Below, piece after piece: positions 1 to 7,953 of a stretch of DNA of 64,000 bases. Under the pieces are notes generated by a model. The model was not told the origin of the DNA. It did no database searches and saw nothing but the letters and a program-made list of their open reading frames with translations. Positions within the stretch are counted from its first letter, which is position 1; the number at the start of each line of letters is the position of its first letter. The stretch is from Ramlibacter monticola (GTDB taxonomy: Bacteria; Pseudomonadota; Gammaproteobacteria; Burkholderiales; Burkholderiaceae_C): assembly GCF_016722785.1 (NCBI RefSeq), contig NZ_JAEQNE010000001.1, positions 868,001 to 932,000 on the forward strand, written 5' to 3'. Made by a program: the position numbers and the translations under genes.

Positions 1-1
1 G

Positions 2-736
2 CTGGCGCTGCGCACCGGCGTGGTGGGCGCCGCGATCGCGATCCCGCTGCAGATCGTGGCCGGCGACATGCACGGCCTCAACACGCTGCAGCACCAGCCC
101 GCCAAGATCGCGGCCATCGAGGCGATCTGGCAGACGGAAAAGGCCGCGCCGCTGACGCTGGTGGGCTGGCCGGACGAGGCGGCGCGCCGCACGCACTTCG
201 CGCTGCAGGTGCCGGGGCTGGCCAGCCTGATCCTGGCGCACGATCCGGACGCGGAACTCCAGGGGCTGAATGAATTCCCCGACGCGCATCCGCCGGTGGC
301 GCCCGTGTTCTGGGGCTTCCGCATCATGGTCGGCATGGGGCTGCTGATGCTGGCGGTAGCCTGGTGGTCGGCCTGGACGCTGTGGCGAGGGCGGCGCGAG
401 ATTTCGGCCGGCCGCCTCGCGCTCTCCCGCACCCAGCTGCGCCTGCTGGCCGCGATGACCTTCGCCGGCTGGATCGCCACCCTCGCGGGCTGGATCGTCA
501 CCGAAGTGGGCCGGCAACCCTTCCTCGTCTACGGGCAGCTGCGCACCGCGGAGCTCGTCGCGCGCCATCCGCCGGGCATGGTGCTGTCCACGCTGATCGC
601 CTACCTCGCCACCTATGTCTTCCTGCTCGCGGCCTACGTGCTGGTGCTGATGTACATGGCGGAGCATCCCGCGATGCCCACCGCGCAGACGCCGCAAAGC
701 CCCAAGGCCGCCGAGCCCGTGGGCGGCCCCGCCTGA
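2..736 (+). CDS. cydA: Cytochrome bd quinol oxidase subunit I, C-terminal part (5'-truncated by window)
   Basis: C-terminal 244 residues of the inner-membrane bd oxidase subunit I, which with subunit II oxidises quinol and reduces O2 to water. The frame is open at the window edge, so the start lies upstream. The FRIMVG segment carries the Met that ligates haem b558 in E. coli CydA (Met393 there), followed by the family signature GRQPF in a membrane helix, another hydrophobic helix and a Pro/Ala-rich tail. Only a short stretch separates the quinol-loop region from FRIMVG. The roughly 60-residue C-terminal Q-loop insertion of E. coli CydA is absent, so this is the short-Q-loop (CioA, often cyanide-insensitive) type. 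AAGGAG just after the stop serves the next gene. Confidence 0.93.
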   Translation: MALRTGVVGAAIAIPLQIVAGDMHGLNTLQHQPAKIAAIEAIWQTEKAAPLTLVGWPDEAARRTHFALQVPGLASLILAHDPDAELQGLNEFPDAHPPVAPVFWGFRIMVGMGLLMLAVAWWSAWTLWRGRREISAGRLALSRTQLRLLAAMTFAGWIATLAGWIVTEVGRQPFLVYGQLRTAELVARHPPGMVLSTLIAYLATYVFLLAAYVLVLMYMAEHPAMPTAQTPQSPKAAEPVGGPA

Positions 737-747
737 AGGAGCGCGCC

Positions 748-1761
748 ATGAACCTCGACTGGCCGACCGTGCTGCCGCTGATCTTCATGGGCGTGATGGG
801 CCTCGCCCTGCTCGCCTACGTCGTGCTCGATGGCTACGACCTCGGGGTCGGCCTGCTGCTGTCGTTCGCGGACGACGAGGAAAAGGACCTGATGGTCTCC
901 AGCATCGGCCCCTTTTGGGACGCCAACGAGACCTGGCTGGTGCTGGGCATCGGCGTGCTGCTGATCGCATTCCCGCGCGCCCACGGGCTGGTGCTGTCGG
1001 CGCTGTACCTGCCGGTCGCCGTGATGCTGCTGGGGCTGATCCTGCGCGGCGTGTCCTTCGACTTCCGCGTCAAGGCGCGGGCCGCCCGCAAGGCGATGTG
1101 GAACCGCCTGTTCGCGTTCGGCTCGCTGGCCGCCGCGGCGGCGCAGGGCTGGATGCTGGGCAGCTACCTCACGGTGTTCGACGACACGCTGCTCGCGCAC
1201 CTGTTCGCGCTGCTGATCGCGGTGACCCTGCCGACCTCCTACGCCATGCTGGGTGCCGGCTGGCTGATCATGAAGACCGAAGGGGCGCTGCGGGACAAGG
1301 CGGTGCGCTGGGCGCGCATCGTGCTGTGGCCCATGGGCGCGGCGCTGGTGGCGATCTCGCTGGCCACGCCGCTGGTGAGCCCCAACGTGTTCGAGAAGTG
1401 GTTCGCGCTGCCGCAGTTCATCGGCCTGCTGCCGATCCCGGTGGCCTGCGCGGCGGCGTTCTTCGCGATCTTCCTCGCCACCGGCCGGCCGCAGGTGGTG
1501 CAGGCCGGCTACGGCTGGGTGGTGTTCGTCAGCACGGTGCTGGTGTTCGTGCTGTCCTTCCTCGGGCTGGCGTACAGCATCTACCCCTACATCGTGATCG
1601 ACCGGCTGACGGTGTGGCAGGCCGCCAGCGCGCACGAATCGCTGGTGGTGATCTTCGTCGGGGTGGCGATCACGCTCCCGGCGATCGTGCTCTACACGGT
1701 GTACATGTACCGCGTGTTCTGGGGCAAGGCGGGGGCGTTGAGCTACATGCCCGAGGAATGA
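748..1761 (+). CDS. cydB: Cytochrome bd quinol oxidase subunit II
   Basis: Second subunit of the bd oxidase, 337 aa, a polytopic inner-membrane protein. The N-terminal helix ends in the conserved VLDGYDLGVG motif, followed by a conserved WDANETWL segment. Hydrophobic helices fill the rest of the chain. ATG is chosen because AAGGAG (736-741) sits 6 nt upstream and the protein begins with the family's usual first helix; the frame stays open further upstream but overlaps cydA. It lies 11 nt after the cydA stop, so the two are co-transcribed. The length is near that of CioB proteins and shorter than E. coli CydB (379 aa), in line with the short-Q-loop partner. No cydX-like small subunit ORF is evident right after it. 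Confidence 0.95.
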   Translation: MNLDWPTVLPLIFMGVMGLALLAYVVLDGYDLGVGLLLSFADDEEKDLMVSSIGPFWDANETWLVLGIGVLLIAFPRAHGLVLSALYLPVAVMLLGLILRGVSFDFRVKARAARKAMWNRLFAFGSLAAAAAQGWMLGSYLTVFDDTLLAHLFALLIAVTLPTSYAMLGAGWLIMKTEGALRDKAVRWARIVLWPMGAALVAISLATPLVSPNVFEKWFALPQFIGLLPIPVACAAAFFAIFLATGRPQVVQAGYGWVVFVSTVLVFVLSFLGLAYSIYPYIVIDRLTVWQAASAHESLVVIFVGVAITLPAIVLYTVYMYRVFWGKAGALSYMPEE

Positions 1762-1806
1762 CCGCTGCGTCATGCCCGCGCCGGCGGGCCTCCGGGGCGT
1801 CCGCGT

Positions 1807-1827
1807 AGCACGCGCTGCGCGCGTGCT
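1807..1827. terminator. Perfect 9-bp hairpin between convergent genes
   Basis: AGCACGCGC-TGC-GCGCGTGCT is a perfect 9-bp stem with a 3-nt loop, in the short gap between the convergent cydB and flavoprotein genes. There is no T tract on either side, so intrinsic termination is uncertain. It may act bidirectionally or as a Rho-dependent 3' end. Confidence 0.4.
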
Positions 1828-1839
1828 CCGGGTGCCCGC

Positions 1840-2814
1840 CTAAGCTGCGATGACGGCTTCCGCCCCGAGCCCGAGCCGCGCGCGCGCCTGCGCGTACTCG
1901 CGCTTCAGGCGGGCGATCAACTCGCCCGCATGCGCCACTTCCTTGACCGCGGCGATCCCCTGCCCGCAGCCCCAGATGTCCTTCCATGCCTTGCGGTCGC
2001 TGCCGAAGCTCATCTTGCTGGGGTCGCTCTCGGGCAGGTTCTCCGGGTCCAGGCCTGCGGCGCGGATGCTCGGCTTCAGGTAGTTGCCGTGCACGCCCGT
2101 GAACAGGTTCGAGTACACGATGTCGTCGGACGTGCACTCCACGATCATCTGCTTGTACGCCTCGGCCGCGCGGGCCTCGTGCGTGGCGATGAAGGCGGAG
2201 CCGATGTACGCGAAGTCCGCGCCCATCGCCTGCGCGGCCAGGATCGCCCCGCCGGTCGCGATGGAGCCGGAGAGCGCCACCGGCCCGTCGAACCACTGGC
2301 GGATCTCCTGCACCAGCGCGAAGGGGCTCTTCACGCCGGCATGGCCGCCGGCGCCCGCCGCCACGGCGATCAGGCCGTCGGCGCCCTTCTCGATCGCCTT
2401 GCGCGCGAAGGCGTTGTTGATGATGTCGTGCAGCACCACACCGCCGTAGCCGTGCACCGCGTCGTTGACGTCGGTGCGGGCGCCCAGCGAGGTGATCACG
2501 ATCGGCACCTTGCGCCGGACCACCACCTCCATGTCGTGGTCCAGGCGGTCGTTGCTCTTGTGCACGATCTGGTTGATCGCATACGGCGCGGCCGGGGCGT
2601 CGGGATGCGCACGGTCGTGCGCCGCGAGCGCCTCCTCGATCTCGTGCAGCCATTCGTCCAGCTGCGCGGCCGGCCGCGCGTTGAGCGCGGGCATGGAGCC
2701 CACCACCCCCGCCTTGCACTGCTCGATCACCAGCTTCGGGTTGCTGACGATGAACATCGGCGATGCGATCGCCGGCAGGGCCAGCCGGCGCAGCGCGGCG
2801 GGGAGTGGCCGCAT
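1840..2814 (-). CDS. Nitronate monooxygenase family flavoprotein (2-nitropropane dioxygenase-like)
   Basis: 324-aa FMN-dependent TIM-barrel protein of the nitronate monooxygenase / NAD(P)H-dependent flavin oxidoreductase family. The substrate is not predictable; family members oxidise nitronates or reduce enoyl/quinone-like compounds. Visible features are the N-terminal LPAIASPMFI strand, the VITSLG strand and the AGAGGHAG loop, whose His matches the catalytic His of bacterial nitronate monooxygenases. A phosphate-binding SGSIATGGAI segment and an MGADFAYIGSAF stretch follow. The start codon overlaps the stop of the upstream acyl-CoA dehydrogenase (TGATG), so translation is probably coupled. 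It is the last gene of the etfB-etfA-dehydrogenase string, which suggests a redox role in fatty-acid or branched acyl catabolism. Confidence 0.85.
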   Translation of the reverse strand: MRPLPAALRRLALPAIASPMFIVSNPKLVIEQCKAGVVGSMPALNARPAAQLDEWLHEIEEALAAHDRAHPDAPAAPYAINQIVHKSNDRLDHDMEVVVRRKVPIVITSLGARTDVNDAVHGYGGVVLHDIINNAFARKAIEKGADGLIAVAAGAGGHAGVKSPFALVQEIRQWFDGPVALSGSIATGGAILAAQAMGADFAYIGSAFIATHEARAAEAYKQMIVECTSDDIVYSNLFTGVHGNYLKPSIRAAGLDPENLPESDPSKMSFGSDRKAWKDIWGCGQGIAAVKEVAHAGELIARLKREYAQARARLGLGAEAVIAA

Positions 2815-4604
2815 CAGAAGGCCTCCAGCGCCAGCGCGTTCACGCTGTCGGCGCCTTCGACCACGCTGTCGCGCAGCGCCGGCGCCCGGGTGAGGACGTG
2901 GTCGGCGTAGAAGCGCGCCGTGACGATCTTGGCGCGCATGAAGTCCGCCTCTTCGCCCTTGGCCAGCAGGTCCTCCGCCACCAGCAGCGAGCGCGCCAGC
3001 TGCCAGCCGGCCACCAGGTTGCCGGCGAGCATCAGGTACGGCACCGAGCCCGCGAACACCGCGTTCGGCGCGGACTTGGCCTGCTGCGCGACGAAGGACA
3101 CCGCGTCGAGGAAGGCCTTGCGCGCGGCGCCCAGGCGCTTCGCCACGGCCTTCGCATCGGCGCTGCCGCGCTTCGACAGTTCGCCTTCGGTCTTCTCGAT
3201 CTGCGCGGCGATGGCCTGCGCGGTCTGGCCGCCGTCACGCATCGTCTTGCGGCCCACCAGGTCGTTGGCCTGGATCGCGGTCGTGCCTTCGTAGATGGTC
3301 AGGATGCGGGCGTCGCGGTAGTACTGCGCCGCGCCGGTTTCCTCGATGAAGCCCATGCCGCCGTGCACCTGCACGCCCAGCGAGGTCACATCCAGGCTGG
3401 TCTCGGTGCTGTAGCCCTTCACCAGCGGCACCAGGAATTCGTAGAAGGCCTGGTTCTGCTTGCGGGCCGCGGCGTCGGGGTGGTTGTGGGCGGCGTCGTA
3501 GGCCGCCGCGGCCACGCTGGCCATCGCGCGGCAGCCTTCGGTGATCGCGCGCATCGTCATCAGCATGCGGCGCACGTCGGGGTGCACGATGATGGGCGCG
3601 GGTCCGTTGCCGGAGCCGTCCACCGGGCGCGACTGCACGCGGTCGCGCGCATAGGCCACAGCCTTCTGGTAGGCCCGCTCGGAGATCGCGATGCCCTGCA
3701 TGCCCACGGCGAAGCGGGCCGCGTTCATCATGATGAACATGTACTCGAGGCCGCGGTTCTCCTCGCCCACCAGGTAGCCGATGGCGCCGCCGTGGTCGCC
3801 GAACTGCAGGACGGCGGTCGGCGAGGCCTTGATGCCCAGCTTGTGCTCGATGCTCACGCACTGCACGTCATTGCGCGCGCCCATCGTCCCGTCGGCGTTG
3901 ACCAGGAACTTCGGCACCACGAACAGGCTGATGCCCTTCACGCCCTCGGGCGCGCCGGGGATGCGGGCCAGGACCAGGTGGACGATGTTGTCCACCATGT
4001 CGTGCTCGCCGTAGGTGATGAAGATCTTGGTGCCGGAGACCTTGTAGGTGCCGTCGGGCTGCGGCTCGGCGCGGGTGCGCACCAGCGCGAGGTCGCTGCC
4101 GGCCTGCGGCTCGGTCAGGTTCATCGTGCCGGTCCACTCGCCGGTCACGAGCTTTTCCAGGTACACGGACTTCAGGGCGTCGGAGCCGGCGGTCAGCAGC
4201 GCCTCGATCGCGCCGTCCGTGAGCAGCGGGCACAGCGCGAAGCTCAGGTTGGCGGAGTTGAGCATTTCGCAGCAGGCCGCGCCGATTGCCTTGGGCAAGC
4301 CCTGGCCGCCGAACTCCTGCGGATGCTGCAGGCCCTGCCAGCCGCCTTCGCTGTACTTGCGGTAGGCGTCCTTGAAGCCGGGCGTGGTCGTGACCTGGCC
4401 GTCCTTCCAGGTCGAAGGATTCCTGTCGCCGTCCACGTTGAGCGGTGCCACCACCCCCTCGTTGAACTTCGCGCATTCCTCCAGCACGGCCTGCGCGGTC
4501 TCCAGGCCGGCTTCCTCGAAGCCGGGCAACTGGGCGATCTGCTCGATGCCAGCGAGGTGCTGGATGTCGAACAGCATGTCCTTGAGGGGGGCGGTGTAGC
4601 TCAT
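2814..4604 (-). CDS. Acyl-CoA dehydrogenase, about 600-aa class
   Basis: 596-aa FAD acyl-CoA dehydrogenase that would oxidise an acyl-CoA to the 2-enoyl-CoA and pass electrons to the ETF encoded just upstream. Visible are the family's NLTEPQAGSD flavin/substrate segment, the KIFITYGEHD turn, the QVHGGMGFIEE segment and IYEGTTAIQ, whose Glu corresponds to the catalytic base of medium-chain dehydrogenases. The extra C-terminal region of about 130 residues is typical of the longer class, which includes 3-methylmercaptopropionyl-CoA dehydrogenase (DmdC) and long-chain enzymes. The exact chain-length preference cannot be read from the sequence. Its stop overlaps the start of the next gene. Confidence 0.92.
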   Translation of the reverse strand: MSYTAPLKDMLFDIQHLAGIEQIAQLPGFEEAGLETAQAVLEECAKFNEGVVAPLNVDGDRNPSTWKDGQVTTTPGFKDAYRKYSEGGWQGLQHPQEFGGQGLPKAIGAACCEMLNSANLSFALCPLLTDGAIEALLTAGSDALKSVYLEKLVTGEWTGTMNLTEPQAGSDLALVRTRAEPQPDGTYKVSGTKIFITYGEHDMVDNIVHLVLARIPGAPEGVKGISLFVVPKFLVNADGTMGARNDVQCVSIEHKLGIKASPTAVLQFGDHGGAIGYLVGEENRGLEYMFIMMNAARFAVGMQGIAISERAYQKAVAYARDRVQSRPVDGSGNGPAPIIVHPDVRRMLMTMRAITEGCRAMASVAAAAYDAAHNHPDAAARKQNQAFYEFLVPLVKGYSTETSLDVTSLGVQVHGGMGFIEETGAAQYYRDARILTIYEGTTAIQANDLVGRKTMRDGGQTAQAIAAQIEKTEGELSKRGSADAKAVAKRLGAARKAFLDAVSFVAQQAKSAPNAVFAGSVPYLMLAGNLVAGWQLARSLLVAEDLLAKGEEADFMRAKIVTARFYADHVLTRAPALRDSVVEGADSVNALALEAF

Positions 4605-4630
4605 GTCATTCCTCCGGGGGGTCGGTTTCG

Positions 4631-4728
4631 CTCCTTCCCCCGCTGGGGAAGGCTGGGATGGGGGCGCTCGGAACTGCGATGGGCGCGGGGAGTGCCCCCA
4701 CCCCAGCCCTCCCCCGGAGGGGAGGAGT
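4631..4728. repeat. GC-rich inverted repeat pair (CCCCCACCCC/CTCCCC family)
   Basis: Two arms of about 38 nt face each other between etfA and the acyl-CoA dehydrogenase gene. The left arm begins CTCCTTCCCCCGCTGGGG and ends GGGATGGGGGC. The right arm reads AGTGCCCCCACCCCAGC and then CTCCCCCGGAGGGGAGG, its imperfect reverse complement. Each arm also has its own small hairpin. Related copies lie at 24206-24248 and 48587-48624, with a possible half copy at 44485-44510. It behaves like a REP-type dispersed palindromic repeat. Confidence 0.7.
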
Positions 4729-4736
4729 GGATGGCC

Positions 4737-5669
4737 TTACAGGGCCTTGACCAGTTCGGGCACCGCCTGGAACAGGTCGGCTTCCAGCCCGTAGTCGGCC
4801 ACGCTGAAGATCGGCGCTTCCGGATCCTTGTTGATCGCCACGATCACCTTGGAGTCCTTCATGCCAGCCAGGTGCTGGATCGCGCCGCTGATGCCGCAGG
4901 CGATGTACAGCTGCGGCGCGACGATCTTGCCGGTCTGGCCCACCTGCAGGTCGTTGGGCGCGTAGCCGGCGTCCACCGCGGCGCGCGAGGCGCCGATGGC
5001 CGCGCCGAGCTTGTCGGCCAGCGGCTCCAGCACTTCGTGGAACTTCTCGCTGGAGCCCATGGCGCGCCCGCCGGACACGATGATCTTGGCGGCGGTCAGC
5101 TCCGGACGGTCGCTCGCGGCGATCTCCTGGCCCAGGAACTTCGACTTGCCCGCGTCGGCCGTGGCGCTGGCGCTCTCCACCGCGGCGCTGCCGCCGGTGG
5201 CGGCCGCCGGGTCGAAGGCGGTCGTGCGCACCGTGAGCACCTTGACCTTGTCGGCGCTCTGCACGGTGGCGATGGCGTTGCCGGCGTAGATCGGGCGCTC
5301 GAAGGTGTCGGGGCTGTCGACCTTGGTGATGTCGGAGATCTGCGCGACGTCCAGTTTGGCGGCCACGCGCGGCGCGATGTTCTTGCCGCTGGCGGTGGCC
5401 GGGAACAGGATGTGGCTGTAGTTGCCGGCCAGCGCCAGCACCTGCGCGGCCATGTTCTCGGCCAGGCCGTGTTCGAACTGGGCGCCGTCGGCGTGGATCA
5501 CCTTGGCCACGCCGGCGATCTGCGCGGCGGCCTTGGCGGCTTCGGCGGCATTGGCGCCGGCCACCAGCACGTGGACTTCACCGCCGCAGGCAGCAGCGGC
5601 GGTCACTGTATTGAGGGTCGCGGCACGGACGTGCGCGTTGTCGTGTTCTGCGATGACGAGGGAGGTCAT
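4737..5669 (-). CDS. etfA: Electron transfer flavoprotein subunit alpha
   Basis: 310-aa alpha subunit of the soluble ETF heterodimer, which takes electrons from acyl-CoA dehydrogenases and delivers them to ETF-quinone oxidoreductase. The N-terminal domain carries the usual HDNAHVR-type strand. The C-terminal FAD domain shows [22 protein letters not shown] and the signature block [12 protein letters not shown] with [10 protein letters not shown]. It lies between etfB upstream and the acyl-CoA dehydrogenase downstream on the same strand. Both gaps are filled by repeat elements (5702-5809 and 4631-4728), so the operon may have been split into separately processed segments. Confidence 0.96.
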   Translation of the reverse strand: MTSLVIAEHDNAHVRAATLNTVTAAAACGGEVHVLVAGANAAEAAKAAAQIAGVAKVIHADGAQFEHGLAENMAAQVLALAGNYSHILFPATASGKNIAPRVAAKLDVAQISDITKVDSPDTFERPIYAGNAIATVQSADKVKVLTVRTTAFDPAAATGGSAAVESASATADAGKSKFLGQEIAASDRPELTAAKIIVSGGRAMGSSEKFHEVLEPLADKLGAAIGASRAAVDAGYAPNDLQVGQTGKIVAPQLYIACGISGAIQHLAGMKDSKVIVAINKDPEAPIFSVADYGLEADLFQAVPELVKAL

Positions 5670-5701
5670 GAGGGCTTCCTATGTTCAGTCAAAACCGAAT
5701 A

Positions 5702-5809
5702 CCGAACGCAGAGGGCGCAGAGGTCACGCAGAAGACGCAGAAAAATCCTTTGAAGGTTTTCATTGTCTTTTCTGCGCCCTTTGCGAATCCTTTGCGTCCT
5801 CTGCGTTCG
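5702..5809. repeat. Long hairpin of 10-nt CGCAGAG units, copy A
   Basis: Inverted repeat in the etfB-etfA gap. The left arm is four 10-nt units beginning GAACGCAGAG and GGCGCAGAGG. The right arm is their imperfect reverse complement ending CTCTGCGTTCGG. The loop is about 25 nt and T/A-rich. The same architecture recurs at 9745-9856 and 29676-29799. The stem of about 40 bp with 10-nt periodicity is far longer than a normal terminator. Confidence 0.85.
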
Positions 5810-5831
5810 GCTGTTGGGTTTTTTCCGCTGC

Positions 5832-6581
5832 TTAGATCACCTTCGCTTCGTTCTTCAGCTTCTGAACGAGCGTGGCCACGTCCGGCACCTTCACCCCCGC
5901 GCCCCGCTTGGGCGGCTCGGAGACCTTGAGCGTCTTCAGCCGCGGCTTCACGTCCACGCCCAGGTCCTCGGGCTTGAGCGTCTCCAGCGGCTTCTTCTTG
6001 GCCTTCATGATGTTGGGCAGCGTCACGTAGCGCGGCTCGTTCAGGCGCAGGTCGGCGCTCACCACGGCGGGCAGCGCCACTTCCAGCGTCTCCAGGCCAC
6101 CGTCGACTTCGCGCGTGACCTTCGCCTTGCCGTCGGCCACTTCGATCTTGGAGGCAAAGGTGGCTTGCGGCAGATCGGCCAGCGCCGCCAGCATCTGCGC
6201 GGTCTGGTTGCAGTCGTCGTCGATGGCCTGCTTGCCCAGGATCACCAGGCCCGGCTGCTCCTTGTCGACCAGGGCCTTCAGCAGCTTGGCCACGGCCAGC
6301 GGCTGCAGTTCCTCGTCGGTCTGCACCAGGATGGCCCGGTCGGCGCCGATGGCCATGGCCGTGCGCAGCGTTTCCTGGCACTGCTGGACGCCGCAGGACA
6401 CGGCGATCACCTCGGTGGCGACGCCCTTTTCCTTCAACCGCACGGCCTCTTCGACCGCGATCTCGTCGAAGGGGTTCATGCTCATCTTGACATTGGCAAT
6501 GTCCACACCGCTGCCGTCCGACTTCACGCGGACTTTCACGTTGTAGTCCACCACCCGCTTGACCGGGACCAGGACCTTCAT
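5832..6581 (-). CDS. etfB: Electron transfer flavoprotein subunit beta
   Basis: 249-aa beta subunit of ETF, which binds AMP structurally and forms the dehydrogenase docking surface. It shows the N-terminal [14 protein letters not shown] strand, [12 protein letters not shown], and the signature region [14 protein letters not shown]. The C-terminal extension wraps the alpha subunit and ends in a Lys-rich tail. It is first of the string etfB-etfA-acyl-CoA dehydrogenase-flavoprotein. A promoter with a perfect TATAAT and two operator-like palindromes lie upstream (6613-6748). Confidence 0.96.
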   Translation of the reverse strand: MKVLVPVKRVVDYNVKVRVKSDGSGVDIANVKMSMNPFDEIAVEEAVRLKEKGVATEVIAVSCGVQQCQETLRTAMAIGADRAILVQTDEELQPLAVAKLLKALVDKEQPGLVILGKQAIDDDCNQTAQMLAALADLPQATFASKIEVADGKAKVTREVDGGLETLEVALPAVVSADLRLNEPRYVTLPNIMKAKKKPLETLKPEDLGVDVKPRLKTLKVSEPPKRGAGVKVPDVATLVQKLKNEAKVI

Positions 6582-6612
6582 CTGGGCACTCCTGACTATT
6601 GAAGGGGGAGAA

Positions 6613-6628
6613 TTGACGTTGACGTAAA
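6613..6628. promoter_or_regulatory. LiuR-like ACGT-NN-ACGT palindrome in etfB leader
   Basis: TTGACGTTGACGTAAA fits the symmetric pattern TTNACGTNNACGTNAA. From memory this resembles sites proposed for the MerR-family regulator LiuR of branched-chain and fatty-acid catabolism in proteobacteria. It sits about 32 nt upstream of the etfB start. The assignment to LiuR is inference. Confidence 0.4.
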
Positions 6629-6695
6629 CTGGAATTCTATTCGCGAGGCCGGATCTGCCTCCCGAGCCGGCATGGTGCCATGCTGCAGCACCGCA

Positions 6696-6717
6696 AAATA
6701 GTACGACCGTTCGATTT
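6696..6717. promoter_or_regulatory. Operator-like imperfect palindrome over the etfB transcription start
   Basis: A 22-bp imperfect palindrome, AAATAGTACGAC/CGTTCGATTT (8 of 11 pairs match), directly downstream of the TATAAT box for etfB. It would cover the expected transcription start. The position and CGA-N-CG core suit a TetR-type repressor of fatty-acid genes, but the regulator is unknown. Confidence 0.35.
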
Positions 6718-6719
6718 GA

Positions 6720-6748
6720 ATTATAGGGGTCGACCGGGGTCCCGCCAG
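6720..6748 (-). promoter_or_regulatory. Putative sigma-70 promoter for etfB
   Basis: On the minus strand a perfect TATAAT (6725-6720) is preceded at 17 nt by CTGGCG, a weak -35. Predicted transcription start is near 6713, giving a leader of about 130 nt that contains both operator-like palindromes. Confidence 0.45.
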
Positions 6749-6847
6749 CCCCCTCCCGCCGAGGGGGCCCCCCTGCGGGTTAGTCAGGACGGGCGGCCTT
6801 AGGGCAGAGCCTTACAGTGCCACGCACCCTTGCAAGGAGTTCGTTGG

Positions 6848-7864
6848 ATGAATCGCTGCCTGCTTTCCGCCGCCACCCTCGCCTTCCTGGCCGCAGCCGC
6901 TCCGGCGGGGGCCCAGACCGTGCTCACCGCTTCGAGCTGGGTGCCGCCCACCCACTCCCTGAGCATCGCCCAGAAGGAATGGTGCGACCTGGTCGAAAAG
7001 AACAGCGCGGGCAAGGTCAAATGCAACGTCCTGCCGCGGGCCGTGGCGAACCCGCCGGGCACCTACGACGCGGTCAAGAACGGGCTGGCCGACGTCTCCT
7101 TCACCGTGCACGGCTACACGCCCGGGCGCTTCGTCCTGACCCAGCTGGCCGAGATGCCCTTCCTCGGCGACTCCGCCGAGCCGCTGTCGGTCGCCTTCAA
7201 CAAGGTGGCCCTGAAGAACCCGCAGTTCGTCCAGGAGCACCAGGGCGTGCACGTGCTGGCCTTCTTCACCCACGGGCCCGGGATCGTCTTCAATACCAAG
7301 AGGCCGGTGACCCGGCTGGAGGACCTGCAGGGCCTCAAGTGGCGCGTGGGCGGCGGCATGGTCAACGAGATCGCCAAGGTGCTGGGCATGAACGTGACCC
7401 TGAAGCCCGCCACCGATTCCTACGAGCTGCTGTCCGGCGGGGTGATGGACGGGACGCTGTTCCCGGCCGAATCGATCGAGTCCTTCAAGATCGACAAGAT
7501 CATCAAGTACGCCACCACCTTCCCCGGCGGCCTCTACAACACCAGCTTCGTGTTCATGATGAACCCCGGCACCTACGCCAAGCTGGGCCCGGCGGAGAAG
7601 AAGGCGGTGGACGACGCCTCCGGCGAAATGGCGGCGCGCATCTTCGGGCGCAACTGGGACAAGGTGGACCGCCGCGCCTACGGCCTCATGCAGGCCAACA
7701 ACGTGCAGGTCACGAAGGCCGATGCCAAGTTCGTGTCGGACGTCAAGGGCAAGACTTCCGCGCTGGAGCAGAAGTGGGTCAAGGACGCCGAGGGCAAGGG
7801 CCTGAAGGACGCGGCCAAGGTGCTCGCCGAGTTCCGGTCGGAGATCGCGAAGCAATCGAAGTAG
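6848..7864 (+). CDS. dctP: TRAP transporter solute-binding protein (DctP family)
   Basis: 338-aa periplasmic substrate-binding subunit of a TRAP transporter. It has a clear Sec signal peptide (MNRCLL start, hydrophobic core, cleavage near PAGAQ-TV). The mature DctP fold includes LKWRVGGG and the PAESIESFKID segment of the binding cleft. The ligand cannot be named; carboxylates are usual. ATG 6848 is chosen because AAGGAG (6834-6839) is correctly spaced and the signal peptide starts there. An in-frame TTG at 6830 would add six residues and remove the Shine-Dalgarno. It is followed by the Q and M membrane subunits. Confidence 0.9.
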   Translation: MNRCLLSAATLAFLAAAAPAGAQTVLTASSWVPPTHSLSIAQKEWCDLVEKNSAGKVKCNVLPRAVANPPGTYDAVKNGLADVSFTVHGYTPGRFVLTQLAEMPFLGDSAEPLSVAFNKVALKNPQFVQEHQGVHVLAFFTHGPGIVFNTKRPVTRLEDLQGLKWRVGGGMVNEIAKVLGMNVTLKPATDSYELLSGGVMDGTLFPAESIESFKIDKIIKYATTFPGGLYNTSFVFMMNPGTYAKLGPAEKKAVDDASGEMAARIFGRNWDKVDRRAYGLMQANNVQVTKADAKFVSDVKGKTSALEQKWVKDAEGKGLKDAAKVLAEFRSEIAKQSK

Positions 7865-7953
7865 GTCCCCCGGCGACTCTGGTAGAAAGGCGGCACCCGG
7901 GGCCACCCGGTGCCGCTTTCGTTTGCATGGGCGAGGGGACGCTTCCAACCAAA

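Noticed and set aside
2763..5753. 996-codon open frame on the + strand opposite etfA and the acyl-CoA dehydrogenase
   Set aside because: Composition is His/Arg/Gly/Val-rich with no domains; it is the usual high-GC antisense shadow of well-supported minus-strand genes.
5702..5809. Possible CRISPR-like short repeats (CGCAGAG units)
   Set aside because: Units are contiguous 10-mers arranged as an inverted repeat, without spacers, leader or cas genes.
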